The notes beneath the pieces were generated by a model. The model was given only the letters and a program-made list of their open reading frames with translations, did no database searches and was not told where the DNA came from. A DNA stretch of 22,574 nucleotides from IMG/VR virus record IMGVR_UViG_3300035698_006941, positions 1-22,574 of that record; one strand, 5' to 3'. Of the stretch, positions 13,498 to 21,225 are shown one piece after another (position 1 is the first letter of the stretch; each line of letters starts with the position of its first letter). The translations under genes were made by a program, and so were the position numbers. This DNA comes from a virus.

Positions 13498-13523
13498 GCG
13501 GCGGGCTTCGGCCCGTCGCTTTT
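13498..13523 (+). terminator. TTCG-loop hairpin with short T run
   Basis: GCGGCGGGC (13498-13506), loop TTCG, GCCCGTCGC (13511-13519), one G-U pair, then TTTT. The next ATG is only 13 bases downstream, so it probably attenuates rather than ends transcription, giving more SSB than polymerase mRNA. Confidence 0.75.
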
Positions 13524-13535
13524 CGAGGGCCTGAT

Positions 13536-13763
13536 ATGCCGCAACCCCCATTCGACTCCGTAGTAGTGACCGTCGACAGCGGCCGTCGCGGTGCGCTCGA
13601 CGGGACCATCACCGTCACACAAACGAACCACATCTTCCGTTGGCGCCAAGCCGGAACCGACCCTTATGTGCTCTCGCACGACAGCATCGTGATGGGAACC
13701 TACAGCACCGTATCGGCCATGCGCCAAGGCGTTCTCGGCTTGGTACGGACGGAGGTCGTCTAG
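13536..13763 (+). CDS. Hypothetical phage protein, 75 aa
   Basis: ATG 13536 has a CGAGGG ribosome site. The 75-residue product is beta-rich (PFDSVVVTVDSGRRGALDGTITVTQTNHIFRW) and unrecognised. Its TAG overlaps the GTG start of the DNA polymerase (TAGTG), so it may serve to couple polymerase translation. No catalytic motif is visible. Confidence 0.6.
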   Translation: MPQPPFDSVVVTVDSGRRGALDGTITVTQTNHIFRWRQAGTDPYVLSHDSIVMGTYSTVSAMRQGVLGLVRTEVV

Positions 13764-16006
13764 TGCCGACCCTTTGGGCAGACACCGAGACGTTTAACGT
13801 GCACGACCTAAAGGCGGGCGCGTACCGTTACGCGGAGACGGCGGAGCTGCTGCTGTTCCCGTATGCGCTCGACGACGGCCCCGTCCGTCTGTGGGACGCG
13901 GTGACGTGCGAGCTGTTGGACTGCGCTCTTCTACCAGACGGCGACGTCGTGTTCTCGTGCGCCGATCTCGCGATAGAGATGCCCGACGACCTGCGTGCCG
14001 CGCTCGACGATGACGCGACGCTGCTCGTGTTCCACAACGCGTCGTTCGATCGCCAGATACTCGCCCAGGTGCTCGGCATCCGCCCCCGCCTGGAGCGGTT
14101 CCGGTGCACGATGGTTCAGGCTCTGTCGCACGCGTACCCCGGCGCGCTGGGATCGCTCGGCCCGCTGCTCGGGTTGCCGCTCAACAAGGCCAAGAACACG
14201 GACGGCAAGAAGCTTATAAACCGCTTCTGCAAGCCTGCACCCCGCAACCACAAGGCCGACCGCTACACACCCGAGTCGCACCCCGAGGAGTGGCACCGCT
14301 TCCGGGTGTACGCGGTTCGTGACGTGCTCGCGATGCGCGAAGTGTCAGAGCGTTTGCCCAACTGGAACTGGCAACCGCGCGACGTCGCGCTGTGGCATCT
14401 CGACCAACGGATCAACGACCGAGGAATGCAGATCGACCGCGAGCTGTGTGCCGCTGGCGCGAAGGCCGCCGTCGCCGAGAAGGCCCGGCTCGCCGCTGAG
14501 TTCGTCGCGATCGTGAACGAGTACCAGTCGATTGACTGCCCGATGCCGACCGCGCCATCGCAGCGCGAGGCGTTCCGTCTGTATCTCAATCACCGGTTCA
14601 GTCTCGACCTGGACAACACGCGGAAAGACACCTTTCAGCCTCTGCTTGATGGCGACACGATCGAGCCCGAGTGTCGGCGCTTGATGGAGATTGCGCTGCT
14701 CAACAACAAAACGTCGACGAGCAAATACGCGGCGCTCCTGCCTGCGATCCAAGACGACGGCCGTTTCCGTGGCGGGTTGCAGTTCCGAGGCGCCGCACGC
14801 ACGCGGCGTTACGCCGGGCGGTTGTTCCAGCCGCAGAACTTGCCCTCGCGCGGACTACCACCGCAGGCGGCGATAGATCAATATATCGCAGCGCTCAAGT
14901 GCGACACGCACGACCTGCTGTTCGACGACCTCATGTTGTACGGCTCGGCCGCGCTGCGCGCCGTCGTGACCGCGCGTCCGGGCAAACGGTTGGCGGTCGC
15001 CGACCTATCGAATATCGAAGGCCGCCTCGTTGCGTGGCTGGCTGACGAGACGTGGAAGCTCGACGCGTTTCGCGCGTTCGACGCGGGCACCGGCCCTGAT
15101 CTCTACATGCTCACCGCGACCGCGATCGTCGGCGGCGATCCGTGGGACAAGCGGCGCACGATCCCCGGCCGCCAAGACAAGGTCCGCGACGTGTTCGGGA
15201 AGGTTCCCGACCTCTTTGGGGGGTACGAGGGCGGGTACGGCGCCGCGCGCACGTTCGCGAAAAACTCCGGGCTGCAGACACCTGACGGCCGCGCCCTATC
15301 GAACTACATGGACACGATCCTCGATAACGCGGACGCGGAGCTTGTCTCCTCGGCTCGCGCCAACTGGACCAAGTGGGGACAAGAGCGCGAGCCCGACGCC
15401 GACCCCGAGGAGTGGCTTGCGTGCGAGGTTGTCAAGCTCGCCTGGAGGCGGCGCCACCCGGCAACCGTCAAGCTGTGGGGGTTACTCAAGGAAGCCGCCG
15501 TCCGTGCCGTCCAGAACCCCGGCAAGGCGTACAAGGCGGGACAGTGGCTCACGTTCGCGGTGCGCCGACATGCGGGCATCGCGTACCTGCTCTGCAAACT
15601 CCCGAGCGGCGCGGTGCTCTGCTACTGCGACCCGCGCGTGCACCACGACGACCCAACCGGTGACGCCATGCGCGAGACCGACGTGCGCAAGCTCGCCATC
15701 ACGTACATGGGCACGCAAGCCGGGCTCACGGGCGGCGACTATGGCCCCTGGACCCGCATCCACACCTACGGCGGCAAGTTGCTGGAGAACGCGGCACAGA
15801 CCATCGCGCTCGATGTGATGATGCACGGCATCCCGCTGATCGAGGCGGACGGGTACGGGATCGTCCTGTCTGTGCACGACGAGCTGATCGCCGAGGGCGT
15901 CGACCACGAGCGCATGGCCGCACACATGGCGACCGTCCCCGCCTGGGCGCCGGGCCTACCGCTCGCCGCCGAGGGCTTCACGACAACCGTTTACCGGAAA
16001 GGATAG
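13763..16006 (+). CDS. PolA-family phage DNA polymerase with 3'-5' exonuclease
   Basis: 747 residues from GTG 13763, which overlaps the preceding stop. The exonuclease domain has WADTET (Asp7, Glu9), FHNASFD (Asp96) and YAVRD (Tyr183, Asp187). The polymerase domain has motif A AVADLSNIEGR (Asp414, Glu419), motif B RDVFGKVPDLFGGYEGGYGA (Arg475, Lys480, Tyr488) and motif C SVHDEL (His-Asp-Glu at 705-707). It also has the RGGLQFRGAARTRRYAG segment typical of phage enzymes. No 5'-3' exonuclease domain is present. It is the replicative polymerase for this phage, with SSB, nucleases and helicase in the same operon. All catalytic residues are present. Confidence 0.95.
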   Translation: MPTLWADTETFNVHDLKAGAYRYAETAELLLFPYALDDGPVRLWDAVTCELLDCALLPDGDVVFSCADLAIEMPDDLRAALDDDATLLVFHNASFDRQILAQVLGIRPRLERFRCTMVQALSHAYPGALGSLGPLLGLPLNKAKNTDGKKLINRFCKPAPRNHKADRYTPESHPEEWHRFRVYAVRDVLAMREVSERLPNWNWQPRDVALWHLDQRINDRGMQIDRELCAAGAKAAVAEKARLAAEFVAIVNEYQSIDCPMPTAPSQREAFRLYLNHRFSLDLDNTRKDTFQPLLDGDTIEPECRRLMEIALLNNKTSTSKYAALLPAIQDDGRFRGGLQFRGAARTRRYAGRLFQPQNLPSRGLPPQAAIDQYIAALKCDTHDLLFDDLMLYGSAALRAVVTARPGKRLAVADLSNIEGRLVAWLADETWKLDAFRAFDAGTGPDLYMLTATAIVGGDPWDKRRTIPGRQDKVRDVFGKVPDLFGGYEGGYGAARTFAKNSGLQTPDGRALSNYMDTILDNADAELVSSARANWTKWGQEREPDADPEEWLACEVVKLAWRRRHPATVKLWGLLKEAAVRAVQNPGKAYKAGQWLTFAVRRHAGIAYLLCKLPSGAVLCYCDPRVHHDDPTGDAMRETDVRKLAITYMGTQAGLTGGDYGPWTRIHTYGGKLLENAAQTIALDVMMHGIPLIEADGYGIVLSVHDELIAEGVDHERMAAHMATVPAWAPGLPLAAEGFTTTVYRKG

Positions 16007-16009
16007 ACC

Positions 16010-16279
16010 GTGCTGGAGAAGGACATCGAGCGCCGCGTGTGCGCCGCCGCCAAGTTGGCCGGGTTTCTCGTTTACAAGTTCTCGTCGCCGGGAAGTCGCT
16101 CGGTGCCCGACCGGCTGTTCATGCGCCCCGGCTACGTGTTTTTTATCGAGTTCAAAGCTCCGGGCATGCAGGCGACACCGGCACAACTGCACGAGCACAC
16201 GAAAATACGCCGCGCCGGGCTCGACGTGTATGTGGTCGACAGTGTCGAGGACGGCATTGCGTTGATAGCCTCATGCTGA
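16010..16279 (+). CDS. VRR-NUC domain nuclease, 89 aa
   Basis: GTG 16010 has a GGAAAGGATAG ribosome site within the end of the polymerase gene. The 89 residues make a minimal VRR-NUC (PD-(D/E)XK) domain: LEKDIERRV, SPGSRSVPDRLFM (Asp34), FFIEFKAPG (Glu47, Lys49), TPAQ (Gln59). Phage VRR-NUC proteins are structure-specific or nicking nucleases. It overlaps the start of the SNF2-like helicase gene by 7 bases, a pairing often seen in phages that suggests joint action on branched DNA. Confidence 0.9.
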   Translation: MLEKDIERRVCAAAKLAGFLVYKFSSPGSRSVPDRLFMRPGYVFFIEFKAPGMQATPAQLHEHTKIRRAGLDVYVVDSVEDGIALIASC

Positions 16280-17679
16280 GCCGCGACCACATGCACGGCT
16301 ACCAACGGCGGACGGTCGAGTTCGTCAAGTCGACGCCGCGTTGCGCACTGTGGTTAGATATGGGAATGGGGAAGTCGGTGAGCACCTTCACCGCGCTCGC
16401 CGACCTGCTCGCCGACCTCGACGTCGGCCGCGTGCTGATCGTCGCGCCTCTCAAAGTGGCGCGCAACACTTGGCCGGATGAGCCGCACAAGTGGGCGCAC
16501 CTTGCCGACGCGCGTGTGTGCGTGCTGCGCGGTACGCCCGCCCAGCGCCGCCGCCTGCTCATGACCGCCGACGCGGACTACTTCGTAATCAATCGCGAGC
16601 TGATCCCGTGGCTGGTCAAGCTGTGGCGCGAGGATGACGACCTTGCCGACCATTTCCGCAAGCATTGGCCGTTCGACGTGCTCGTGATCGACGAAAGCAG
16701 CGGGTTCAAGGATCGCGCGTCGAAGCGGTTCCGCGCGCTGCGCTCGGTGCGGTCCAAGTTCTCGCGCATCATCCAGTTGACCGGCACGCCCGCCGCGAAC
16801 GGGCTCATGGGATTGTGGTCGCAAATGTTTTTGCTCGATGGCGGCGCGCGTCTCGGCAAGACGCTGACACAGTACCGGCAGACCTATTTCACTCAACACC
16901 CGAACGGCTTCTCGTGGACGATCAACGAGGGCGCGGACGAGGAGATACACGAGCGCGTGCGCGATCTTGTGCTGCGCCTCGACGCCGATGACTACCTAAA
17001 TCTACCCGAGTATATCCGCTCGCCGGTATATATCGAACTGCCGCAGAAAGTGCGCGACACGTACCGCGAGATCGAGCGCGATTACGTGTCATATATGGCG
17101 GGCGGTGTGGTCGAGGTTCCGACTGCGGCGGTGCTCAAAAACAAGCTCCTGCAGTGTTGCAATGGGTTCGTGTACGCGACCAGTGGCGAGGACGAGGATC
17201 ACGCCACGATCCCGCTGCACGACGAAAAGATCGACGCGCTCCGCACGATCGTCGACGAGCACCCCGGCCGCCCGCTGCTCGTGGCCTACAGCTTTATACC
17301 CGACCGCGAGCGCATCTTGCGCGCGTTCCCGCAGGCCGAACTGTTCGACGGCCGCGACGACATCGTCGAGCGTTGGAACGCTGGCAAAATCGAGATGCTG
17401 GTCGCGCACCCCGCGTCGGCTGGCCACGGGCTCAACATACAAGACGGCGGAAACATCGTCGTGTGGTTCGGGCTCAACTGGTCGCTCGAACTGTTCCAAC
17501 AATTCAACGCGCGGCTCCGCCGCCAAGGTCAGCGCGCGGCGTCGGTGATGCTCTACATGATCCTCGCCCGCGACACCGCCGACGAGGACGTGCTCGCGCG
17601 CCTCGACAGTAAAGACGTCGGACAGCGCGCGCTACTCGATGCCCTGAACGACTCCGCCAAAAAGAGGCTTGCACGATGA
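16273..17679 (+). CDS. SNF2-like superfamily 2 DNA helicase/translocase
   Basis: 468 residues from ATG 16273. The frame is open upstream, but that part only shadows the VRR-NUC gene. Motifs: Walker A LDMGMGKSVS (Lys34), Ia IVAPLKV, Walker B LVIDESS (DESS at 140-143), III QLTGTPAANGLMGLW (TGTP 170-173), V MLVAHPASAGHGLNIQ, VI QFNARLRRQGQ. This is the phage SNF2-type ATPase thought to remodel forks or recombination intermediates. It uses DESS rather than DEAH, which is normal for the group. It overlaps both neighbours. Confidence 0.93.
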   Translation: MLSRDHMHGYQRRTVEFVKSTPRCALWLDMGMGKSVSTFTALADLLADLDVGRVLIVAPLKVARNTWPDEPHKWAHLADARVCVLRGTPAQRRRLLMTADADYFVINRELIPWLVKLWREDDDLADHFRKHWPFDVLVIDESSGFKDRASKRFRALRSVRSKFSRIIQLTGTPAANGLMGLWSQMFLLDGGARLGKTLTQYRQTYFTQHPNGFSWTINEGADEEIHERVRDLVLRLDADDYLNLPEYIRSPVYIELPQKVRDTYREIERDYVSYMAGGVVEVPTAAVLKNKLLQCCNGFVYATSGEDEDHATIPLHDEKIDALRTIVDEHPGRPLLVAYSFIPDRERILRAFPQAELFDGRDDIVERWNAGKIEMLVAHPASAGHGLNIQDGGNIVVWFGLNWSLELFQQFNARLRRQGQRAASVMLYMILARDTADEDVLARLDSKDVGQRALLDALNDSAKKRLAR

Positions 17680-17909
17680 TCACCGCACAGGAGCGACACC
17701 AACGGCGGGCACGCGTCGGCGATCGGCGGGCGCGGATCACGGACGCGCTCGACACGCTGGCGCTGATTATAAAGCTCACGGGCAACCGGAAAGTGATCCC
17801 GGTGTATGAACGGCTTGAGCGCGAACTCGCTGCGCTCGATGACGGCGACGAGGTCATGGCGCGCGCGTTGAAGCGCGTCGGCAAACGCAAGCACGTTAAG
17901 AGGGGTTGA
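17676..17909 (+). CDS. Small basic hypothetical protein, 77 aa
   Basis: ATG 17676 overlaps the helicase stop (ATGA). The 77-residue product is highly charged and helical (MITAQERHQRRARVGDRRARITDALDTLALIIKLTGNRK), with a basic tail. It is unrecognised. The tight overlap on both sides and a good position in the operon support expression. A nucleic-acid-binding accessory is possible but not shown. Confidence 0.6.
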   Translation: MITAQERHQRRARVGDRRARITDALDTLALIIKLTGNRKVIPVYERLERELAALDDGDEVMARALKRVGKRKHVKRG

Positions 17910-17911
17910 CT

Positions 17912-18310
17912 GTGGGAATTATTAAAGAGCTAGACGACGCCGAGATGTGGGCGGAGTGGAACGGCATCGCGGCGCGGCGCATCGGCGATTGCCTGTTGCT
18001 GAACGGCGACAGCGCGGAAGTGTTGCCAATGCTCGGCGACGGGTGTCTCGACGCCGTTGTGACCGACCCGCCTTACGGGCTGAGTAAAGAGCCGAATATG
18101 TCGGACGTGCTTGCCGCGTGGATTAGCGGCGAGGACTACCGGCACGGCGCTCGAAGGGCTGGGACGGTTCCCGGCGAACGTCATGCACGACGGCAGCGAC
18201 GAAGTGCTCGACCTGTTCCCCGACACGGGCGCGTCGAAACAGCGGACGGGAAAGCGGTCGTGGCTGATCCCGAAGCAATCGAGAAGCAACTCCAGAAAGG
18301 CCGCAAATAA
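17912..18310 (+). pseudogene. DNA methyltransferase remnant with two internal deletions
   Basis: GTG 17912 follows AGAGGGG. The first about 75 residues read as the N-terminus of a phage DNA methyltransferase: DCLLLNGDSAEVLPMLGDG, then motif IV AVVTDPPYGL (TDPPYGL at 51-57), then MSDVLAAWISGEDYRHG. At about 18140 homology jumps to another frame (GLGRFPANVMHDGSDEVLD), a segment normally some 150-200 residues further on in these enzymes. At about 18240 the original frame resumes and ends in EAIEKQLQKGRK. The intervening domain and the FxGxG SAM-binding motif are absent, so it cannot methylate DNA. The TAA still overlaps the next ATG (TAATG). The frame shifts cancel, giving a continuous 132-residue ORF. 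Confidence 0.8.
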
Positions 18311-19347
18311 TGTATGCACTAGCAGTTGAGGAACACGGCAGCCAACAGGCCGCCGCCATCGCGCTCGGTATTCCGCGCAGCACATTCCGCTATCGTCTCA
18401 AAGCGGAGGGCAAGGGCGCGCACAAAAAGACAAGCGGATCACGGCGCACGCTGTCGCCGCCGATGCCGACCACCAACCTCCCGGCCGACGTGCTCGTCGA
18501 ACGCCGCCTCGCGGACTTCCAGCGGTACACGCACGCCAAGAAAGCGCAAGACTGGTTCCCGGTCTCGCTTCCTGATCGGCTCCCGGTCGGCGTGTTGTGG
18601 TTCGGCGACCCGCACGTCGACGACAACGGCTGTAACTGGGCGCTGCTCAAGCGTCACGTCGACATCTGCAAATCAACCGACGGCCTGTACGGCGCCAACA
18701 TCGGCGACGTGACGAACAACTGGGGCGGGCGCCTCGGGCACTTGTTCGCGAAACAAGAGACGAGTCAATCGAGCGCGCGCGTCCTCGCCGAGTGGTTCCT
18801 GAATGAGAGCGGCGTCGATTGGTTGTTGCATGTGATCGGCAACCATGACGCATGGGGTGACGGCATCGACATCCTGCAGAGGATGAATGCAAAGGTCGTC
18901 CCTATGCTCGACTGGAAAGCGTCATTCAGGCTCGTGTTCCCGGCCGCCCCAGGCCAAGCGCGCAAAGAACTCCGCGTCGTTGCCGCGCACGATTTTCCGG
19001 GGCATTCGATGTGGAATAAATCGCACGGCCCAGCGCGCGCCGCACAGATGGGCGGCGACAACGCCGACTTGTACGTGTGCGGTCACAAGCACACGTGGGC
19101 GATGCAACAATTCGAGACGGCGGACGGCCGCTGTCCGCTGGCGTTGCGCGTGCGTGGGTACAAATACCATGACGAATATGCACATCGCCTTGGGTACTCA
19201 TCGGACCAAGCGGGGGCGTCCATCATGACGATCATCGACCCCGACGCAGAGTTCGGCGGCACAGTTATCCCGTTCGTTGACCCGGTGCAGGGCGCGGCGG
19301 TGTTGACCGCGCTGCGGTCGGCGCGGATCAAGAAAGGGCGTACATAA
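18310..19347 (+). CDS. Calcineurin-like metallophosphoesterase with N-terminal HTH
   Basis: 345 residues from ATG 18310. Residues 8-31 (EHGSQQAAAIALGIPRSTFRYRL) form a helix-turn-helix. The phosphoesterase domain then shows the full metal-binding set: GDPHVD (99-104), GDVTNN (132-137), GNHDAW (177-182), AAHDF (His227) and GHKHTW (258-263). Such HTH-MPP proteins are common in phage replication operons. Their substrate is not established, and DNA nicking, end processing or nucleotide hydrolysis are all possible. It overlaps both the methyltransferase remnant and the next gene by one base (TAATG in both cases). Confidence 0.88.
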   Translation: MYALAVEEHGSQQAAAIALGIPRSTFRYRLKAEGKGAHKKTSGSRRTLSPPMPTTNLPADVLVERRLADFQRYTHAKKAQDWFPVSLPDRLPVGVLWFGDPHVDDNGCNWALLKRHVDICKSTDGLYGANIGDVTNNWGGRLGHLFAKQETSQSSARVLAEWFLNESGVDWLLHVIGNHDAWGDGIDILQRMNAKVVPMLDWKASFRLVFPAAPGQARKELRVVAAHDFPGHSMWNKSHGPARAAQMGGDNADLYVCGHKHTWAMQQFETADGRCPLALRVRGYKYHDEYAHRLGYSSDQAGASIMTIIDPDAEFGGTVIPFVDPVQGAAVLTALRSARIKKGRT

Positions 19348-19688
19348 TGGCACGTCGATCTGACCCGCCGCAGGTCGTGACCAAGGACACGCCCGCGATC
19401 AAGTTCGACGAGGGCAAACCGGCGACGCACTTGCTGCCGGTCGACGCGCTGCTCGAAGTGTCGCGCGTTTACGCGTTCGGCGCGAACAAGTACGACGACC
19501 GCAACTGGGAGAAGGGTATGCGCTACTCGCGCATGTACGGCGCCGCCCTGCGCCACCTGTGGGCGTGGTGGGCGGGCGAGCGCGACGACCCCGAGACGCG
19601 CATCCACCACCTTGCGAGCGTGGCTTTCTGCGTGCTCGGGCTTCTCGCGTATGAGCTCAGAACGACCGGCGAGGATGACCGACCATGA
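19347..19688 (+). CDS. dATP/dGTP pyrophosphohydrolase-like protein (DUF5664/PF18909 type)
   Basis: 113 residues. The pattern IKFDEGKPATHLLPVDALLEVSRVYAFGANKYDDRNWEKG, then YGAALRHLWAWWAGERDDPETRIHHLASVAFCVLGLL, matches the phage dATP/dGTP diphosphohydrolase N-terminal family, related to MazG-type all-alpha NTP pyrophosphatases. The metal-binding acids are in GERDDPET (about 77-84). It would tune the deoxynucleotide pool during replication. Members called MazZ accompany 2-aminoadenine synthesis in some phages, but no purZ is present here. The C-terminus is short, ending GEDDRP. Confidence 0.85.
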   Translation: MARRSDPPQVVTKDTPAIKFDEGKPATHLLPVDALLEVSRVYAFGANKYDDRNWEKGMRYSRMYGAALRHLWAWWAGERDDPETRIHHLASVAFCVLGLLAYELRTTGEDDRP

Positions 19689-20125
19689 GAGCAACGACAG
19701 CACACGCGATCCGTCGATGGATCAAGCCGACCCGTGCCCCCGACTGGGTCATCGGGGGGCACGACGACCCGTACCTCCTGCGCTGGTACATCATCCCGCG
19801 CAACCGGTGGTTCAATATCTACTACCACCAATTTCAACGGGACGACGACGACCGCGCACTGCATGATCACCCTTGGTGCTCGGTGTCGCTCGCACTGAGC
19901 GGCGTAGCGCGGGAGATCGACGCGGACGGCGCCCGCCTTGTGCGGGCCGGGCGCTGGCGGTTCCGCTCTGCCAAATACGCGCACCGGATCACGTTGCCCT
20001 GCGGCGACGTCGAGACCCTGTTCATCACCGGCCCGGTGATCCGGCTGTGGGGCTTTCACTGTCCGCGCGGCTGGGTGCCGTGGCGTGAGTTCACGGGGGG
20101 CGCTGGGTGCGGCGAGGGAGATTGA
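19685..20125 (+). CDS. Cupin-like phage protein, 146 aa
   Basis: ATG 19685 overlaps the previous stop (ATGA). The 146 residues read AIRRWIKPTRAPDWVIGGHDDPYLLRWYIIPRNRWFNIYYHQFQRDDDDRALHDHPWCSVSLALSG, then a hydrophobic VETLFITGPVIRLWGFHCP block. The HDHPW and later His-rich positions suggest a cupin-type metal site (His-x-His). This family of phage cupin-like proteins is widespread and of unknown role, possibly small-molecule or modified-nucleotide chemistry. It is the last gene of the rightward operon. Confidence 0.8.
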   Translation: MRATTAHAIRRWIKPTRAPDWVIGGHDDPYLLRWYIIPRNRWFNIYYHQFQRDDDDRALHDHPWCSVSLALSGVAREIDADGARLVRAGRWRFRSAKYAHRITLPCGDVETLFITGPVIRLWGFHCPRGWVPWREFTGGAGCGEGD

Positions 20126-20170
20126 TTTACCCCATAATTCCCGACAAAATCAAAACAGGGGGTAACGCGC

Positions 20171-20219
20171 GGAGCGTCAGTTGCCCCCGAAATCGAAAAG
20201 TAGGGGCAACCGACGCTCC
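20171..20219. terminator. 17-bp stem hairpin between convergent operons
   Basis: GGAGCGTCAGTTGCCCC (20171-20187) and GGGGCAACCGACGCTCC (20203-20219) pair with a single mismatch around a 15-base loop. It lies 46 bases after the cupin stop and 10 bases after the minus-strand small-gene stop. No clean T run follows on either strand, so bidirectional termination is plausible but not classic. Confidence 0.55.
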
Positions 20220-20228
20220 TATGAGCAA

Positions 20229-20327
20229 TCAGCCCACGATGTTTCTGTCTTCGAACCAGCGGTCTCGCAGCCACATGCCAGCGCGCGGCCCGCCGATCAC
20301 CATTCCTGCGTATTCAGTCGCCTGCAT
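20229..20327 (-). CDS. Small phage protein, 32 aa
   Basis: ATG 20327 on the minus strand has a very good AAGGAGGCGAGA ribosome site and starts 14 bases after the stop of the preceding gene. The 32-residue product is MQATEYAGMVIGGPRAGMWL plus RDRWFEDRNIVG. The GG-PRAG-MW pattern recalls short phage proteins of unknown role. It ends just before the hairpin at 20171-20219. The ribosome site and operon position are the main support. Confidence 0.6.
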   Translation of the reverse strand: MQATEYAGMVIGGPRAGMWLRDRWFEDRNIVG

Positions 20328-20341
20328 TCTCGCCTCCTTAA

Positions 20342-20566
20342 TTATCCGCGCTCGCTCTCTGAGCAGTGGGCAGCACCGATTGCCTGATAAAGATCAAACA
20401 GCGCATGTGATGCCTCGTCTGCCTTTTTTCGCCATTCAGGATTAAGCATCACGGCTGGATGCTCGCACAACCGCTCTTCAACCATCTCCGCCAACACGCC
20501 GGCCATGTGCATGGCCTCATGGCAGCCGAATGACCCCGGCTCAAAACTATCCTTGTCGATCGCCAC
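20342..20566 (-). CDS. Hypothetical phage protein, 74 aa
   Basis: GTG 20566 has a TAGGAGG ribosome site 5 bases upstream and lies 9 bases after the resolvase-like gene. The 74-residue, mainly helical product (MAIDKDSFEPGSFGCHEAMHMAGVLAEMVEERLCEHPAV) contains HEAMHMAG, which superficially resembles an HExxH-type helix but has no such motif. NPEWRKKADEASHALFDLYQAIG is typical of small phage proteins. Unrecognised. Middle gene of a three-gene minus-strand operon. Confidence 0.7.
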   Translation of the reverse strand: MAIDKDSFEPGSFGCHEAMHMAGVLAEMVEERLCEHPAVMLNPEWRKKADEASHALFDLYQAIGAAHCSESERG

Positions 20567-20575
20567 CCCGGCCTC

Positions 20576-21121
20576 CTATGTTCTTCGACCGGGCCGAGCG
20601 TTACGCGGTATCGCGCCACCCTTCCGATCCTTGTGATTAAAATGCCGGTACAGCGTCGAGTATGCCATACCGCTCTCACGCTCGATTTCGGCGGCGGTTG
20701 CATCGGACAGCCACAAATCGCGCCATTGCTCTTTGTCCGTCGAGCCGTAACCGCCCGCCGCGCCACCCTTAGCGCCGCTTGCTGCTCGTTCGTCGGGGTC
20801 CGTGTCATTGCGTGCGGTTAAGATGCCAACCACTAGCGTATCTATGCAGTCTGGCGGTACGTCGTGATTATCTGCTGCGATATAGATGCCCGCGCCACGC
20901 GCCTGCACCATACGGCAGATGTCGGCGCGCTCACGGTATGACGCCGATAGATCGTGTAGCGTAGCCACAACGAGGCGGTCACCGCGTCGCAGCAATTTAA
21001 TGGCGTCAGGTAGTACCGCGCATTCAATGTCCACAATCAATTGATCCGTCACGCCGATTGCGTCGCGCTGTGCGCGCTCGGTATTCTGGCGTCGTGGCCG
21101 GATGTAACCTAATCTGTTCAT
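20576..21121 (-). CDS. Resolvase-like DNA-binding protein lacking catalytic residues
   Basis: 181 residues from ATG 21121. The N-terminal about 100 residues follow the serine-recombinase fold: LGYIRPRRQNTERAQRDAI, then LLRRGDRLVVATLHDLSASYRERADICRMVQARGAGIYI. The catalytic Ser of the usual YxRVS motif is replaced (RPR, Arg10), and the LDRLGRS arginines are missing (LHDLSAS at 55-61). A Gly/Ala hinge (about 113-128) leads to a C-terminal helix-turn-helix (TAAEIERESGMAYSTLYRHF). It should still bind DNA but not cut it, so a transcriptional or structural role is likelier than recombination. Palindromes just upstream could be its own operator. Confidence 0.8.
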   Translation of the reverse strand: MNRLGYIRPRRQNTERAQRDAIGVTDQLIVDIECAVLPDAIKLLRRGDRLVVATLHDLSASYRERADICRMVQARGAGIYIAADNHDVPPDCIDTLVVGILTARNDTDPDERAASGAKGGAAGGYGSTDKEQWRDLWLSDATAAEIERESGMAYSTLYRHFNHKDRKGGAIPRNARPGRRT

Positions 21122-21140
21122 TAGCTATGGATAGCACTAT

Positions 21141-21156
21141 GCAATTAATTGCGCAA
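21141..21156. promoter_or_regulatory. Overlapping palindromes upstream of the resolvase-like gene
   Basis: GCAATTAATTGC (21141-21152) and TTGCGCAA (21149-21156) are perfect palindromes about 20-35 bases before the ATG at 21121. A minus-strand TTGCGC-N17-TATCCA promoter overlaps them. Placement suits autoregulation. Confidence 0.45.
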
Positions 21157-21225
21157 TATGCAAAATTAGCTGTTGCAATACTCAATCGACTATGCCCTAT
21201 TACATTCATCGGCGGTTGAGACTGA

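Noticed and set aside
16039-16272. Longer start for the SNF2-like helicase
   Set aside because: The extra residues are an out-of-frame shadow of the VRR-NUC gene.
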